Shown here piece after piece: positions 17,439 through 26,693 of a stretch of DNA of 64,000 nucleotides. Position 1 is the stretch's first letter. Each line of letters begins with the position of its first letter. Origin of the DNA: Segatella hominis (GTDB lineage: Bacteria; Bacteroidota; Bacteroidia; Bacteroidales; Bacteroidaceae); contig NZ_CP137559.1 in NCBI RefSeq assembly GCF_019249725.2, forward strand, positions 2,439,501-2,503,500, given 5' to 3'. Under the pieces are notes generated by a model that had not been told where the DNA came from, did not search any database, and saw nothing but the letters and a program-made list of their open reading frames with translations. Both the position numbers and the translations under genes were made by a program.

Positions 17439-18284
17439 TCATTTTTCCTGAACTGACAAGGATTTTATGTACTTTTCCCTATAACTTGTCCAATTTTTCT
17501 TTAAACTTCCCTTTTGTTTCGCAGCTTCCTTTGGTGTTAGCATCCCGATACTTCCATGAGGGCGTAACTCATTGTAAAAGTGTACTGCCCTTTCTAAAGC
17601 CTCTTCTACTTCCTGTAAAGAAGTAAAAGAAAGCCCCATGAATAACTCGTTCTTCAACGTGTTATTGACACGCTCTGCTACAGCATTATCCTTCGGATTG
17701 CCACATTCTGTCATGCTAGGTATGATACCGTATTCCCTTAGTAATTTGATGTATTCGTTACTAGCATATTGTACACCTCTATCGGAATGATGGATTGGTG
17801 TAATAATATCCTTATAACTTTCCATGCGCATTAAGGCCATGTTTAGGGCTTTCAAAGGGAACCTGGTGGAGAGTGACTCACCGACAGAATAGCCAATGAT
17901 TTCTTTTGTGTAATAATCCGTAATCAAAGAAATGTAGCAGAAATGATAAGTGCCTTGTTCGGCATCATCCCAAATCTTCTGATATGTAATGTCGCTCACC
18001 CAAACTTCATTGGGTGATGATGGTATCAGTTCTTTTATCTTGTTGGGGTATGTGGGTAACCCATGACGAGAGTCCGTTGTACGAGGTTTTCGGTTGGAAG
18101 AACGCACTCCCAACTTGTACCTTGATATTATATCCTCGAAACGGCAATGTCCCATGGCGTTCTCTTCTCCAAACTCCTTGCAATACATCAGCCAGAGTTT
18201 ACGACCGCCGATACCTGGATCTTGCTTTCTAATAGACTTAACATACTCTATTACAAACGATTCCTCTGCCAAGGCTGCAAGCAT
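17439..18284 (-). CDS. IS3-family transposase OrfB (integrase core)
   Basis: The rve-type DDE domain shows D in VWVSDITYQ, D in HHSDRGVQY and E in NDAVAERVNNTLKNEL, with the IS3 ending HFYNELRPHGSIGMLTPKEAA. The frame has no independent start of note; 123 bases upstream of ATG 18284 stay open in the same frame (VKELRAEDKNYSVSGLCKLF) back to a slippery A7, so it is made as an OrfAB fusion. Product acts as the transposase. Confidence 0.88.
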   Translation of the reverse strand: MLAALAEESFVIEYVKSIRKQDPGIGGRKLWLMYCKEFGEENAMGHCRFEDIISRYKLGVRSSNRKPRTTDSRHGLPTYPNKIKELIPSSPNEVWVSDITYQKIWDDAEQGTYHFCYISLITDYYTKEIIGYSVGESLSTRFPLKALNMALMRMESYKDIITPIHHSDRGVQYASNEYIKLLREYGIIPSMTECGNPKDNAVAERVNNTLKNELFMGLSFTSLQEVEEALERAVHFYNELRPHGSIGMLTPKEAAKQKGSLKKNWTSYREKYIKSLSVQEK

Positions 18285-18379
18285 ATTGTCTTCGTGCTGA
18301 TAATACGCTTGACGAGTAAACCCAAACAGTTTACAGAGGCCAGAAACACTATAGTTTTTGTCCTCTGCACGAAGTTCCT

Positions 18380-18727
18380 TTACTGTTTGGGTCCAGATTT
18401 TTTTCGCACAGGAATCTTATAAAGACGCTCTGCAATATCAATCATCTTGTTATAGGCGGCAGCTGCCATCTTTGCCTCATGGAGTTCTTGCTCCATAGCT
18501 GCCAAGCGTTTCTTCAATTCAATGTTCTCCTGCGAGAGATTTTCTGGTGTTGCATTTTGCTTCATTTCTTCTACGATTTGTGGATTATTGGTTGCAAAGT
18601 TACCAAGAATTCTGTAAACTGAAGTACTGCTAATTGACATTTTTGCCATAATTTCTCTAACTGGTACATGATACTGATAATAACTGCGAGCTATGCTCAA
18701 CGCTAAATCCATTTTGTCTTTGTCCAT
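18380..18727 (-). CDS. IS3-family OrfA (helix-turn-helix and leucine zipper)
   Basis: 115-residue DNA-binding subunit. A helix-turn-helix around YQYHVPVREIMAKMSISSTS recognises the element ends; a coiled coil (ENIELKKRLAAMEQELHEAK) dimerises. Near its 3' end codons CGA AAA AAA form A_AAA_AAA (18404-18398), a classical -1 slippery site; slipping there continues as KIWTQTVKEL into OrfB. Confidence 0.88.
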   Translation of the reverse strand: MDKDKMDLALSIARSYYQYHVPVREIMAKMSISSTSVYRILGNFATNNPQIVEEMKQNATPENLSQENIELKKRLAAMEQELHEAKMAAAAYNKMIDIAERLYKIPVRKKSGPKQ

Positions 18728-18786
18728 ATTTGTTATTTTTAAGTTGATTTATACTGTGTCAACTTTTTCTAGGACAAGACAACTTC

Positions 18787-19917
18787 TCATGCATACTGAA
18801 TACAAATCCACTTCGCAAAGAAGCGGTCGCTTACTAAATAACCATTAGGAGTCTTGCTTACCAACTGCTTATCCACCAATGCCTTCAACGCAGTTTTCAC
18901 GCTGCTCGTAGCAGGAAGCTGATGGGATCTGATAAACTGCTGGCTCAAAGGCGAACTCACCAGTCCCTCTCGAGCTATTGCCAATAGAAGCAACTGCTGA
19001 TTCTCCGTAAGCCAGGCACAATAGTTCTGATAAGCCATCGCCTGTTCATCTATCAACTCCTGAACCACCTCATCTACCAATGACTTCGTAATCTCAGAAG
19101 AACCATGCTCATAAATGCCATGCAATATTGCCTGCACATACCACGTTACACAATCCGACTGCTGATAGATATAAGAAAAGGTGGATTCATCTATTGACCT
19201 GTGCTGAGAGGACAGAAGACGATTGGCAAATTCCAAATACACCTGCTCTTCGATACAAGGCAAAGACAACACCAAAGAACTCTGGAAGAAAGGACGGTTG
19301 GCAGACAGAAACATCTCCTGCATCATGTGCTGCTGACTGCCAGAAAATACGAAATATACATTCGGCAAAAACTGGATATAAGAACGAATCATTGCCTCTA
19401 CCCCATCCTCAGGATAGTTTAATATCTGCTGAAACTCATCTATGGCGATGTAGCAGCGCTTACCTGACTGCTTCAAATACTCAAATATTCGCTTCAAACT
19501 CTCCTTACCCTCACTCGGCTTTAAATCTAAAGAAAAAGTAGGAATTCCTGTCAGTTCATCTATCGTCAAAGTAGGTCGCCAACTACTGAAGAACTCCTGA
19601 ACTTTACGAAGGGCCGATTGAGAAACCGTATCAAGTTTTCCGATGATTTCAGAAGCCATGATTTGCACCATTTGCTCCAGGTTTTTGGTGGCAAAAATAT
19701 CGAGGTAGAAACATTTCACCCCTTCATATTGCTCCTCCATCTGATGGAAAACATGATGTATCAAGCCCGTCTTACCCATACGACGAGGGGCGACAAGCGT
19801 GATGTTACGCTCATTATGCAGCGTAGAAATCATCTTCTCGGTTTCTTTCTGGCGGTCGCAAAAATACTCTGCTCCTTTATAACCATACACAACAAAAGGA
19901 TTGTTCAATGTTGCCAT
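18787..19917 (-). CDS. AAA/archaeal-type ATPase
   Basis: 376-residue P-loop ATPase of the archaeal-ATPase (MNS/STAND-related) group: Walker A APRRMGKTG (44-52), Walker B CYIAIDEFQQI (about 153), a sensor-like YFVFSGSQQHMMQEMF, and a C-terminal winged helix (LVDKQLVSKTPNGYLVSDRF). Such proteins are common, often mobile, and their role is mostly unknown; regulation or DNA transactions are guesses. It stands alone next to an IS3 element, on the minus strand, with a repeat shared with 9326-9366 in its upstream region. Confidence 0.8.
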   Translation of the reverse strand: MATLNNPFVVYGYKGAEYFCDRQKETEKMISTLHNERNITLVAPRRMGKTGLIHHVFHQMEEQYEGVKCFYLDIFATKNLEQMVQIMASEIIGKLDTVSQSALRKVQEFFSSWRPTLTIDELTGIPTFSLDLKPSEGKESLKRIFEYLKQSGKRCYIAIDEFQQILNYPEDGVEAMIRSYIQFLPNVYFVFSGSQQHMMQEMFLSANRPFFQSSLVLSLPCIEEQVYLEFANRLLSSQHRSIDESTFSYIYQQSDCVTWYVQAILHGIYEHGSSEITKSLVDEVVQELIDEQAMAYQNYCAWLTENQQLLLLAIAREGLVSSPLSQQFIRSHQLPATSSVKTALKALVDKQLVSKTPNGYLVSDRFFAKWICIQYA

Positions 19918-19945
19918 ATCTCATCATTATTCATTACACAAATAA

Positions 19946-20002
19946 CCATTGCGCTTTTTACGCAACGCAAATTACGCAATAAAAAACGAGATAGCCAAAT
20001 GT
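19946..20002. repeat. Second copy of the CATTGCGC...CAAATG repeat
   Basis: Matches 9326-9366 but with an extra TTACGCAA unit. It lies in the leader region of the ATPase gene. Confidence 0.55.
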
Positions 20003-20054
20003 TTTCGAGATTTTTAATAATAATTACACGAAAACGGACTGCTTCAAATACGTT

Positions 20055-21785
20055 CTATCTCGGGGTGCGCTCTATTTTCAATACCTGATCACAATAATCT
20101 ACTACGGCAGGGCGATGCGTGATGAAGATAACGGTCTTATCATGCGAAGCCAAGATATTCTGAAGGAGTTGACGCTCGGTTTCTGGATCCAATGCACTCG
20201 TAGCCTCATCAAAAAGCATGATGCTGCGATTGCGCAACAGACTTCGGGCTATGGCAATACGCTGTGCCTGTCCTTCACTCAAACCTCCTCCCTGCTCGCT
20301 GCAAACCGTATCGAGTCCTTGTGGCAATTCCATCACAAAGTCGGCACAACTCGTATGCAAGGCTGCCTGCATCTCCTCATCAGTTGCATTCAACTTGCCT
20401 AATCTCAGATTATCACGGATGGTTCCACTCATCAGGGTATTGCCCTGAGGAACATATACGAAGTTGCAACGGTGGCGAGGCGACAGTTCTCCCTGCTTTT
20501 TCGACGAATGATAAATCTCAACTTTTCCATGCTGAGGACGGAGCAAGGCCAAAAGCAGACGGATAAGCGTAGTTTTTCCTGCACCCGTTTCTCCCAAAAT
20601 AGCCGTACAGCTGCCCGGACGGAAATCAAAACTCAGATGATTGATGATATTCGTCTTGTCCAATGACTGGTTCTGATACAAGATTTTTTCCTCTGGAGAA
20701 GCCTCAGCCAACTTATAACTATAGCAGACATCCTTCAGTCGGATACCGCAAGGCGAAGGAATCAGGATTGGCTCTCCCTGTTCCTCCAGCGGATTTTCCT
20801 CCAGTTCCATCAGTCGCTCTGCTGCCGTAAAGACACTCACGAAGGCAGGAACCAACTTGGTAAGGTTTCGTGCCGGAACCTGTATCTTATTGACCAACTG
20901 CAGGAAAGCCGTCATGCCTCCGAAGCTCAGACTGCCGGCACTCATACGAATGGCCGCCCAAAGGAAAGCCACGAGATAACCTAAGGCAAAACCGAAGTTG
21001 ACTATCAGATTACTGAACACGCTAAACATCGTACGCTTCACCACGTGTCCACGCAATTCCTTCTGTGTATTCTCAAGTTTATCCACCATCGCATCATCCT
21101 TCTCCAAGGTCTTGATGAGCATACGATGCTGGATAGTTTCCTGCAGCACACTCTGCACCTTACTGTCTGAATCACGCACCTGGCGGGTCAGTTGGCGCAT
21201 CTTTCCCACATAGATTTTGGAGAAAGCCAAGAAAATCGGAATCATGATGACGATAACGATAGAGAGCACCTTGTCCATCGAGAAAAGATAGAAGAAGGCA
21301 CCGAGAAACATCGCTAATACACCCAGCGTATTCGGGATGGTCTCCGTCAGGAAATTCACCACATTGCTCACGTCCGTCTCCAGTCGGTTGAGCACATCTC
21401 CCGAATGCATCTTTTCCCTACCGTGCCATTCAGAACGGAGGATACGATCGAGCATGCGCTGCTGCATACGGTTTTGCGCCTTGATGCCCAAGAGATTACG
21501 AATCCAGACGGAAGAAACATTCAGGGCGAAGTCGGCAAGAATCAGGAAGCCCATGAGAGCAACAGCCCAATAGATATCGCCTTCCACCACATGAGAAGCA
21601 ACATCTATGGCACGCTTAACCGCCCAAACCTGTGCCAGACTCACTCCCACCGAGAGCAAACCCACGGAAGCATTGAGGACAGCCTGCAACTGGTTGCCCC
21701 GCCATGCCTGCCAAAGCCAAATCAGCAAGGTCTTGGCATCATACTTAAACTTTGGAACCTTGAATATCTTCATCCATCTAAGCAT
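20055..21785 (-). CDS. ABC exporter, fused membrane and ATPase domains
   Basis: 576-residue half-transporter that would work as a homodimer in the inner membrane. Six-helix transmembrane domain in the first about 300 residues, then the nucleotide-binding domain: Walker A GETGAGKTT, signature LSEGQAQR (in place of LSGGQ), Walker B IMLFDEATSALD and the H-loop FITHRP. It resembles lipid or peptide exporters of the MsbA type; the cargo cannot be told. ATG 21785 is used; ATG 21773 (MKIFKV) is an alternative. A copy of the dispersed TTCTTCACTC repeat lies directly upstream. Confidence 0.88.
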   Translation of the reverse strand: MLRWMKIFKVPKFKYDAKTLLIWLWQAWRGNQLQAVLNASVGLLSVGVSLAQVWAVKRAIDVASHVVEGDIYWAVALMGFLILADFALNVSSVWIRNLLGIKAQNRMQQRMLDRILRSEWHGREKMHSGDVLNRLETDVSNVVNFLTETIPNTLGVLAMFLGAFFYLFSMDKVLSIVIVIMIPIFLAFSKIYVGKMRQLTRQVRDSDSKVQSVLQETIQHRMLIKTLEKDDAMVDKLENTQKELRGHVVKRTMFSVFSNLIVNFGFALGYLVAFLWAAIRMSAGSLSFGGMTAFLQLVNKIQVPARNLTKLVPAFVSVFTAAERLMELEENPLEEQGEPILIPSPCGIRLKDVCYSYKLAEASPEEKILYQNQSLDKTNIINHLSFDFRPGSCTAILGETGAGKTTLIRLLLALLRPQHGKVEIYHSSKKQGELSPRHRCNFVYVPQGNTLMSGTIRDNLRLGKLNATDEEMQAALHTSCADFVMELPQGLDTVCSEQGGGLSEGQAQRIAIARSLLRNRSIMLFDEATSALDPETERQLLQNILASHDKTVIFITHRPAVVDYCDQVLKIERTPR

Positions 21786-21787
21786 TT

Positions 21788-21825
21788 GAATTCTTCACTC
21801 TTCGTTCTTCACTCTTCACTTAAAA
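21788..21825. repeat. Dispersed repeat GAATTCTTCACTCTTCG, copy 1
   Basis: Lies between nadK and the ABC exporter gene. Same family as copies near 24061, 42836, 47208, 51058 and 61472. Confidence 0.8.
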
Positions 21826-22716
21826 TCATCTTTCCCTCTGGTCAGCGCCCCACATCAGTTTCTCTCTCAGCGTAGAGAAATAACGCTGGTTGCGCTGCTT
21901 CACGATTTTGATAGAATGCGCAGCTTTGCGGATGACAAGACTGGTTTCCTCCGTCATGCGCTCACTTCTACCATCGATAGCCACGAGATAATTATGGCTG
22001 CGGCTCTCGATGTCCAGTTGGATTTCAGCCGTATCATTGATTACGATAGGACGGATATTGAGACTGTGCGGAGCAACAGGAGTGAGGCAGAGACTTCCAC
22101 TCTGCGGGATGATGATAGGTCCGCCATTGGAGAGATTATAGGCAGTAGAACCCGTAGGCGTGGTAACGATCAGACCATCCGCCTGATAGGTAACCAAGAA
22201 TTCCCCATCCACATGAGTACGGATGGAAATCATGGAAGCATCATCACGCTTCAAAACGGCAATATCATTGAGGGCAAAAGGATTGCCTGCCAATACGCCG
22301 CCCCTCGCCTCTACCTGGATAACCGCATGTTCCTCTATCTGGCATTCCCCGGCATAGAGGCTGTCCAGTGCAGTCTCTATTTCGCTTGGCAACACATCAG
22401 CCAGGAATCCCAATCGGCCCATGTTGATACCGATGATAGGAGTTCCCTTCGCCCCCACCTTACTGGCAGCCTTGAGGAAGGTTCCGTCGCCGCCCATGGA
22501 GATGACGTAATCCACATCGAAGTTGTAATCCTCGAAGACACCCGCCACCTTCACATCCAGATGGAGGTCGCGCACGAGAAAGTCGTAATAAGCATTTTCC
22601 ACATAGATCTCAGCCTTCTTCTTTTCCAGAAAAGCCAGGATAGTTTCGATGGAAACCGACTTCTTAGCCTGGTATTCATTGCCAAATATTGCAAATTTCA
22701 AATGTTGTTCTGCCAT
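21826..22716 (-). CDS. nadK: NAD kinase
   Basis: 296-residue cytosolic enzyme that phosphorylates NAD to NADP. The diagnostic motifs are GGDGTFLKA, GINMGRLGFL, and the second glycine-rich region ADGLIVTTPTGSTAYNLSNGGPI. The open frame runs on upstream to 23154, but the promoter at 22752-22759 rules out that start. MAEQHL at 22716 is chosen; ATG 22728 (MTKQ) is equally possible. It is divergent from the DJ-1 gene. Confidence 0.93.
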   Translation of the reverse strand: MAEQHLKFAIFGNEYQAKKSVSIETILAFLEKKKAEIYVENAYYDFLVRDLHLDVKVAGVFEDYNFDVDYVISMGGDGTFLKAASKVGAKGTPIIGINMGRLGFLADVLPSEIETALDSLYAGECQIEEHAVIQVEARGGVLAGNPFALNDIAVLKRDDASMISIRTHVDGEFLVTYQADGLIVTTPTGSTAYNLSNGGPIIIPQSGSLCLTPVAPHSLNIRPIVINDTAEIQLDIESRSHNYLVAIDGRSERMTEETSLVIRKAAHSIKIVKQRNQRYFSTLREKLMWGADQRER

Positions 22717-22743
22717 TTGTTTTGTCATTTCAATTATTATTGT

Positions 22744-22759
22744 TACTTTTGCAAAGGTA
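22744..22759. promoter_or_regulatory. Abutting divergent -7 boxes for nadK and the DJ-1 gene
   Basis: TACTTTTG (22744-22751, plus strand) directly touches the inverse of TACCTTTG (22752-22759, minus strand). Each start would fall inside the other promoter, so the two could exclude each other. Confidence 0.65.
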
Positions 22760-22798
22760 ATAATATAAATCGAATTATTCAACAAAAAAGATAAAATT

Positions 22799-23371
22799 AT
22801 GGCAAAGGTATATGAATTTCTTGCCAATGGCTTCGAGGAAATCGAAGGTTTGGCTCCTGTTGACATCCTCCGCAGAGGGGGCGTAGATATCAAGACGGTC
22901 AGCGTTACCGGTAGTGAATTTGTGGAAACTTCCCACGGAGTTACCATCAAGGCCGACCTCCGTTTCGAGGATGTTGAGAGTTTTGAAGATGCCGATATGC
23001 TGATGATTCCTGGTGGAATGCCGGGCAGCACCAACCTCAATGAGCATGAGGGAGTACGCCAGGCACTCATCGCCCAGCACAAGGCAGGCAAACGTGTAGG
23101 TGCCATCTGCGCAGCGCCTATGGTATTGGCCAGCACAGGCATACTCGACGGCAAGAAAGCTACCTGCTATCCTGGTTTCGAACAGTATTTCGATGCCAGC
23201 ACAGAATATACAGGCACCCTCTTCCAGGAAGATGGCAATGTGATTACAGGTGAAGGTCCTGCAGCCACCCTTCCTTATGCCTACCAGATATTGAGTTATT
23301 TCGTGAGCAAGGAAACCGTGGCTGCCCTGCAGGACGGAATGATGTATGATCATCTCATGAAGAGCAAGTAA
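22799..23371 (+). CDS. DJ-1/PfpI family protein
   Basis: 190-residue cytosolic protein of the DJ-1 subfamily (ThiJ/YajL-like). The conserved acidic residue is in NGFEEIEG, and the reactive cysteine in the nucleophile elbow is in [11 protein letters not shown]. Family members act as glyoxalase/deglycase-type or oxidative-stress proteins. The gene is followed 10 bp later by ispD, so the two are probably one transcript. Confidence 0.9.
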   Translation: MAKVYEFLANGFEEIEGLAPVDILRRGGVDIKTVSVTGSEFVETSHGVTIKADLRFEDVESFEDADMLMIPGGMPGSTNLNEHEGVRQALIAQHKAGKRVGAICAAPMVLASTGILDGKKATCYPGFEQYFDASTEYTGTLFQEDGNVITGEGPAATLPYAYQILSYFVSKETVAALQDGMMYDHLMKSK

Positions 23372-23381
23372 AAAGAAAAAT

Positions 23382-24053
23382 ATGGATTACGTAATTATAG
23401 TAGCCGGGGGCAAAGGGCTCCGCATGGGAAGTGAGATTCCCAAGCAGTTCTTGCCAGTAGCAGGCAAGCCTATCCTGATGCGCACCATCGAGCGCTTTCA
23501 TGAATACGATGAGCATCTGAATATCATCTTGGTATTGCCGGAAAGCCAGCAGGAATACTGGCACCAGCTTTGCGAGGAGCATCATTTTGATATCAAACAT
23601 CAGATTGCCAATGGTGGCGACACCCGTTTCCAATCTTCGAAAAACGGACTTGCACTCATCCCCGATGGTGAGGACGGTGTGGTAGGAATCCATGATGGTG
23701 TGCGCCCATTCGTCTCTATCGACGTCATCAGCGAATGCTACGAGACGGCACGCGAGGAATATGCAGCCATCCCTGTCTATGCGGTGACTGAAACCCTGAG
23801 ATATATTGACAAGCGTGGCGGTGGCAAGAATGTGCTCCGTGATGATTATCGCATCGTGCAGACTCCACAGACCTTTGACATCAGTTTGGCAAAACAGGCC
23901 TTCAACCAGGGTTACAAGGAACAGTTTACCGACGATGCATCCGTTGTAGAAAGTCTCGGCTGTCAGGTAGCGATGGTGGATGGAAATCGAGAGAACATCA
24001 AGATCACCACCCCATTCGACATCAAGATCGCTGAAGCATTGTTATCAGAATAA
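23382..24053 (+). CDS. ispD: 2-C-methyl-D-erythritol 4-phosphate cytidylyltransferase
   Basis: Third enzyme of the MEP isoprenoid pathway: CTP plus methylerythritol phosphate gives CDP-ME. 223 residues, with the nucleotide-binding [19 protein letters not shown] at the start, HDGVRPFVS in the middle, and [11 protein letters not shown] near the end. A second MEP-pathway gene, dxr, lies at 41093-42256. Confidence 0.95.
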   Translation: MDYVIIVAGGKGLRMGSEIPKQFLPVAGKPILMRTIERFHEYDEHLNIILVLPESQQEYWHQLCEEHHFDIKHQIANGGDTRFQSSKNGLALIPDGEDGVVGIHDGVRPFVSIDVISECYETAREEYAAIPVYAVTETLRYIDKRGGGKNVLRDDYRIVQTPQTFDISLAKQAFNQGYKEQFTDDASVVESLGCQVAMVDGNRENIKITTPFDIKIAEALLSE

Positions 24054-24060
24054 GAACAAG

Positions 24061-24083
24061 AGAATTCTTCTCTCTTCACTTAA
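24061..24083. repeat. Dispersed repeat, copy 2 (shortened)
   Basis: AGAATTCTTCTCTCTTCACT between ispD and recG lacks the middle part of the longer copies. Confidence 0.6.
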
Positions 24084-24087
24084 AAAT

Positions 24088-26184
24088 ATGAGTAGTATTT
24101 TAGACCAAGACATCATGTTCCTGCCTGGCGTAGGACCCAAAAAGAAAGAGATACTGAGCAAGGAGCTCGGTATCAACTCCTATGGTGACTTGCTGGAATA
24201 CTACCCTTATAAATATGTAGATCGTTCGAGGATTTTCCACATCAGCGAACTCACCCCCGACATGCCTTATGTCCAGATCAAAGGTCGAATACTAAGTTAC
24301 GAGGAGTTTGATACTGGCAAACGCAACAAGCGTCTTGTTGCCCATTTCTCCGATGGCTTCGGCGTGGTCGATTTAGTCTGGTTCCGCAGTTCCCAGTACA
24401 TTCTCAAGACCTATCATGTAGGTACCGAATACATCGTCTTCGGCAAACCAGCCCTCTTTGGTGGCCGCTATCAGTTTGCCCATCCCGACATGGATGATGC
24501 CAGCAACCTGCAGATTTCAGAAATGGGAATGCAACCTTTCTATAATACCACCGAAAAGATGAAGAAGTACGGATTCTCCTCCCGCACCATTGAGAAGCTC
24601 ACCAAGACTTTGGTAGGACTGCTTCCTCAATTGTCCGAGACATTACCCGACTCCATCACCTCCCGCCTGCATCTGATTTCCCGCGATGAAGCCTTCCGCT
24701 TCATCCACTATCCGCATACCCATCAGGAGATGCAGAAAGCACAGGTGCGACTCAAGTTTGAGGAACTCTTCTATGTGCAACTTAATATATTAAGGTACGC
24801 GAGCGACCAGCGGCGCAAATACCGTGGCTACATCTTCAACCGAATCGGCGACATCTTCCATGATTTCTATGCCCACCATCTTCCTTTCGAACTCACGGGC
24901 GCACAGAAACGGGTGATGCATGAGATCCGTGCCGATATGTGCAGCGGCCGACAGATGAACCGGTTGCTGCAGGGCGACGTGGGTTCTGGTAAAACTCTCG
25001 TGGCGCTGATGACCATGCTCATCGCCCTCGACAACGGTTATCAGGCCTGTCTGATGGCTCCTACCGAAATCCTTGCCGAACAGCACTTGCAGACCATCCG
25101 TGAATTTCTCAAGGGGATGGACATCCGGGTGGAACTGCTCACGGGTATGGTGAAGGGAAAGAAGCGCAAGGAAGTGCTCGATGCTCTGATTCGTGGAGAT
25201 GTCCAGATATTGGTGGGCACACATGCCATCCTCGAAGACCCCGTGATGTTCGCCCATCTCGGTGTAGCAGTCATCGACGAGCAGCATCGCTTCGGAGTTG
25301 CCCAGCGTGCCCGCCTATGGGCAAAGAGCGAGAATCCGCCTCATGTATTGGTGATGACCGCCACGCCTATCCCGAGAACCTTGGCGATGACCATCTATGG
25401 CGATCTCGACGTGAGTGTGATAGACGAACTTCCGCCAGGCAGAAAACCCATCCTGACTTTGCATAAGTTTGACAACCAGTTGACCAGCCTCTACCAGAGC
25501 ATCCGCCGTCAGATCAATATGGGCAGACAGGTTTATATCGTCTTCCCGCTGATCAAGGAGAGCGAAAAGAGCGACCTCAAGAACTTAGAGGAAGGATTTG
25601 AAACGCTGAAGGAAGCCTTCCCGGAGTTCCGCCTCAGCAAGGTACACGGACAGATGAAACCGGCAGAGAAGGAAGAAGAAATGGAGCATTTCGTGAAGGG
25701 CGAGACGCAGATATTGGTAGCCACCACCGTGATAGAAGTGGGTGTGAATGTGCCCAATGCCTCCGTGATGGTTATCCTCGATGCACAGCGCTTCGGACTT
25801 GCCCAACTCCACCAGCTCAGAGGCAGAGTGGGACGAGGTTGCGACCAGAGTTACTGCATCCTCGTCACCAGCTATAAGTTGTCGGAGGAAACCCGCAAAC
25901 GCATTGATATCATGTGTGATACGAACGATGGATTCCGCATCGCCGAAGCCGATCTCAAGTTCAGAGGACCGGGCGATTTGGAAGGAACCCAACAGAGCGG
26001 AATGGCTTTCGACCTGAAGATAGCCAATATTGCAAGAGACGGACAGATTGTACAGTTGGCACGCACAGAAGCACAGACCATCATCGATGCCGACCCACAT
26101 TGCAACCTGCCTCAGAATGCCCTGCTCTGGAACCGACTGAAAGAAATGAAGAAAACCCATATCAATTGGGCTGCAATCAGTTAG
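24088..26184 (+). CDS. recG: ATP-dependent DNA helicase RecG
   Basis: 698-residue helicase that regresses stalled forks and branch-migrates Holliday junctions. An N-terminal wedge domain with OB fold (to about 240) precedes the helicase core: Walker A LLQGDVGSGKT, DEQH box (VIDEQHRFG), TATPIPRT, and motif VI (QLRGRVGRG). The frame is open from 23980, but ATG 24088 is chosen because it gives the normal N-terminus (FLPGVGPKKKEIL) and follows the ispD stop. Confidence 0.95.
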   Translation: MSSILDQDIMFLPGVGPKKKEILSKELGINSYGDLLEYYPYKYVDRSRIFHISELTPDMPYVQIKGRILSYEEFDTGKRNKRLVAHFSDGFGVVDLVWFRSSQYILKTYHVGTEYIVFGKPALFGGRYQFAHPDMDDASNLQISEMGMQPFYNTTEKMKKYGFSSRTIEKLTKTLVGLLPQLSETLPDSITSRLHLISRDEAFRFIHYPHTHQEMQKAQVRLKFEELFYVQLNILRYASDQRRKYRGYIFNRIGDIFHDFYAHHLPFELTGAQKRVMHEIRADMCSGRQMNRLLQGDVGSGKTLVALMTMLIALDNGYQACLMAPTEILAEQHLQTIREFLKGMDIRVELLTGMVKGKKRKEVLDALIRGDVQILVGTHAILEDPVMFAHLGVAVIDEQHRFGVAQRARLWAKSENPPHVLVMTATPIPRTLAMTIYGDLDVSVIDELPPGRKPILTLHKFDNQLTSLYQSIRRQINMGRQVYIVFPLIKESEKSDLKNLEEGFETLKEAFPEFRLSKVHGQMKPAEKEEEMEHFVKGETQILVATTVIEVGVNVPNASVMVILDAQRFGLAQLHQLRGRVGRGCDQSYCILVTSYKLSEETRKRIDIMCDTNDGFRIAEADLKFRGPGDLEGTQQSGMAFDLKIANIARDGQIVQLARTEAQTIIDADPHCNLPQNALLWNRLKEMKKTHINWAAIS

Positions 26185-26252
26185 GGAAACCATGACCGGG
26201 ATTAAAAAGAGAATAACAGAGAAAGAAATCAGAGATAAAAAGGAATCAAGAG

Positions 26253-26693
26253 ATGAAGGAGAAAAACAATATAGAAGAAGGCTTCCTTTTTGATGCAGAA
26301 GAAATCGGAAAGCAGGAAACGGACACACAGACATCAGAAGGCACAGAGTCCACAGATGCCCCTCGCCGTAGAGGAAGAAAGCGCTCCATGGTGACGGAAG
26401 ACAGACCGCCCCTCACGCCAGAACAGATGAGAGAACTTCTGGAAGGCATCACGGAGATAGAGACAGCTACAGGCATCCGATACATCCGTATCCACCTCAC
26501 AGCCAAAATGTTGATAGGCATCCGGGAAAGTTCCGGCAAGGAGTTCACCATCAATCTCGATGAACTGTATCAGGCCTATCAGAAATGCCTCCGCTTTACA
26601 AGTCCGGAAGTCAAGCGAATCATCTTTATGGGTCACTCTCCAGCCGTCACCCTGCTGCGAATGCTGAAAGAAAAAGCACAGAATTTATCGTGA
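26253..26693 (+). CDS. Hypothetical protein downstream of recG
   Basis: 146 residues, not recognised. The first about 55 residues are charged and probably disordered, with a basic patch RRRGRKR; the rest (ITEIETATGIRYIRIHLTAK onward) looks folded, with alternating strands and a helix near LLRMLKEKAQ. The frame is long for chance and lies 68 bp after recG in the same direction. The basic patch might bind nucleic acid, but that is a guess. Confidence 0.6.
   Translation: MKEKNNIEEGFLFDAEEIGKQETDTQTSEGTESTDAPRRRGRKRSMVTEDRPPLTPEQMRELLEGITEIETATGIRYIRIHLTAKMLIGIRESSGKEFTINLDELYQAYQKCLRFTSPEVKRIIFMGHSPAVTLLRMLKEKAQNLS

Larger units (their letters stand above)
17439..18727 (-). mobile_element. IS3-family insertion sequence (coding part)
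   Basis: OrfA and OrfB of an IS3-type element with programmed -1 frameshifting between them. The termini are not resolved; the right end must lie between 18728 and 18786, where CTGTGTCAACTTTTTC is a candidate terminal repeat without a clear partner on the left. Confidence 0.8.

Noticed and set aside
17439..18786. Matched terminal inverted repeats for the IS3 element
   Set aside because: I could not find a convincing pair; the left end may be lost or outside my reading.
22729..23154. N-terminal extension of NAD kinase
   Set aside because: It would lie antisense to the DJ-1 gene and beyond the nadK promoter.
23980..24087. N-terminal extension of RecG
   Set aside because: It overlaps the end of ispD in another frame and gives a sequence unlike RecG.
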